DNA from: Treponema sp.
GTDB lineage: Bacteria; Spirochaetota; Spirochaetia; Treponematales; Breznakiellaceae
Reading direction: 5' to 3'
Assembly (NCBI GenBank): GCA_031283505.1
Contig: JAITBO010000408.1
Location: 1 to 15,315, forward strand
DNA length: 15,315 nt
Part shown: positions 15,112 to 15,315 of the stretch, piece by piece
How positions within the stretch are numbered: position 1 is the first letter of the stretch
Layout of the letters: the number at the start of each line of letters is the position of its first letter
The notes under the pieces: model-generated
Database searches by the model: none
What the model saw: only the letters and a program-made list of their open reading frames with translations
Told to the model about the DNA's origin: nothing
Translations under genes and position numbers: made by a program

Positions 15112-15137
15112 TGGTTACTTAACGCATTAAGTAACCA
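15112..15137. promoter_or_regulatory. perfect 11-bp inverted repeat, probable operator
   Basis: TGGTTACTTAA (15112-15122) and TTAAGTAACCA (15127-15137) are exact reverse complements around the 4-base loop CGCA. The site begins nine bases after the -10 box, where a bound dimeric repressor would block transcription. There is no U-run, so a terminator is unlikely. It could also be a 5'-UTR hairpin. Confidence 0.65.
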
Positions 15138-15173
15138 TATAATATCCTGTCTGGTTCTAAAGAAGGTGGTGGG

Positions 15174-15290
15174 GTGAAAACGACACTCGACACTCGACAC
15201 TCGACACTCGACACTCGACACTCGACACTCGACACTCGACACTCGACACTCGACACTCGACACTCGACACTCGACACTCGTCTCTGGTGA
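15174..15290 (+). CDS. possible start of a phase-variable open frame, now in an off phase
   Basis: The GTG at 15174 is preceded by AAGAAGGTGG (about 15160-15170), an acceptable ribosome binding site, and lies about 65 bases after the strong promoter. The frame reads VKTTLDTRHSTLDTR and continues as a seven-residue repeat (TLDTRHS) encoded by the heptamer array, then stops at TGA 15288-15290 after 38 residues. Both other frames after the array are open to the window end. Gain or loss of one heptamer would shift the frame and could extend the protein. It may also be non-coding; the real protein, if any, lies beyond the window. Confidence 0.3.
   Translation: MKTTLDTRHSTLDTRHSTLDTRHSTLDTRHSTLDTRLW
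15181..15280 (+). repeat. tandem heptamer array (CGACACT)14 plus CG
   Basis: Fourteen perfect copies of CGACACT run from 15181 to 15278 and are followed by CG. There is no variation between copies, which indicates recent expansion or ongoing slippage. Seven is not a multiple of three, so copy-number change would shift any reading frame through it. No interspaced unique sequence exists, so it is not a CRISPR array. Confidence 0.95.
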
Positions 15291-15304
15291 CCGGAGGGTT
15301 GGGA

Positions 15305-15315
15305 GGGGGGGGGGG
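15305..15315 (+). repeat. poly-G run reaching the window end
   Basis: Eleven G residues end the window, preceded by the G-rich stretch GGAGGGTTGGGA. The true length is unknown because the window stops here. It may be a second slippery tract or a place where the sequence or assembly is poor. Confidence 0.8.

Larger units (their letters stand above)
14726..15315. other. 590-base gene-poor right end
   Basis: Upstream of the lipoprotein gene the DNA is AT-rich (14780-14960), and I see no gene, tRNA or clear terminator there. The rest holds, in order: repeat copy C, a sigma-70-like promoter, a perfect palindrome, a small repetitive open frame over a heptamer array, and a G-run. The minus-strand open frame through the array (about 15024-15263) is a by-product of the repeat and is not annotated. 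Confidence 0.6.

Noticed and set aside
15024..15263. Minus-strand open frame of 79 residues with repeated SSVECRV
   Set aside because: Most of its N-terminal half is the heptamer array read in reverse and the rest covers promoter and palindrome sequence; there is no ribosome binding site, so it is a by-product of the repeat.
15181..15280. CRISPR array
   Set aside because: The units are seven bases long and directly adjacent, with no spacers.

Overview
The window looks like chromosomal DNA of a Gram-negative-type anaerobe with accessory intergenic sequence. A Treponema-like spirochaete, such as a gut spirochaete, is my best guess. That rests on the style of the proteins (J-like/TPR/SEC-C chaperone genes, a lipoprotein with a relaxed lipobox, an XRE-cupin plus acyl-CoA synthetase pair) and on moderately GC-rich genes separated by AT-rich spacers. 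No rRNA or other marker gene is present, so the assignment is an inference.

Layout. (1) 1-360: the 3' end of an IS1-family transposase, cut by the window edge. (2) 443-4488, plus strand: a tightly overlapping four-gene operon encoding a GrpE-like exchange factor, a short HscC-like Hsp70, a small TPR-like protein, and a J-like protein with TPR-like helices and a C-terminal SEC-C zinc motif. Together they look like a dedicated second Hsp70 machine. The J-like domain has lost the canonical HPD triad. (3) 9006-4520, minus strand: carA and carB, the two subunits of carbamoyl-phosphate synthase, in a form that resembles the eukaryotic CPS/CAD type more than the E. coli type. (4) 9007-9664: a 658-base divergent spacer with a perfect 17-bp inverted repeat and two copies of a dispersed intergenic repeat. 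(5) 9665-10480, plus strand: an HD-domain phosphohydrolase-like gene with no clear ribosome binding site, possibly leaderless. (6) 14725-10543, minus strand: a gene run of truncated hydrolase-like lipoprotein, tyrS (tyrosyl-tRNA synthetase), XRE-cupin regulator and AMP-forming acyl-CoA synthetase. (7) 14726-15315: a gene-poor end holding a third copy of the intergenic repeat, a near-consensus sigma-70 promoter, a perfect 11-bp inverted repeat just downstream of it, a ribosome binding site with a GTG start, 14 copies of the heptamer CGACACT, and a run of 11 G at the window end.

How the parts may work together. The first operon supplies the nucleotide exchange factor, the ATPase and a co-chaperone of one Hsp70 cycle, probably for a special client or a ribosome-linked task. 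carAB makes carbamoyl phosphate for pyrimidines and arginine. The XRE-cupin protein probably senses a small carboxylate or its CoA derivative and controls the acyl-CoA synthetase encoded 13 bases downstream. The right end has the architecture of a phase-variable (contingency) locus: promoter, operator-like palindrome, start codon, then an out-of-frame-length repeat inside the first codons. That is the most unusual non-coding feature here; the HPD-less Hsp70 operon is the most unusual coding one.
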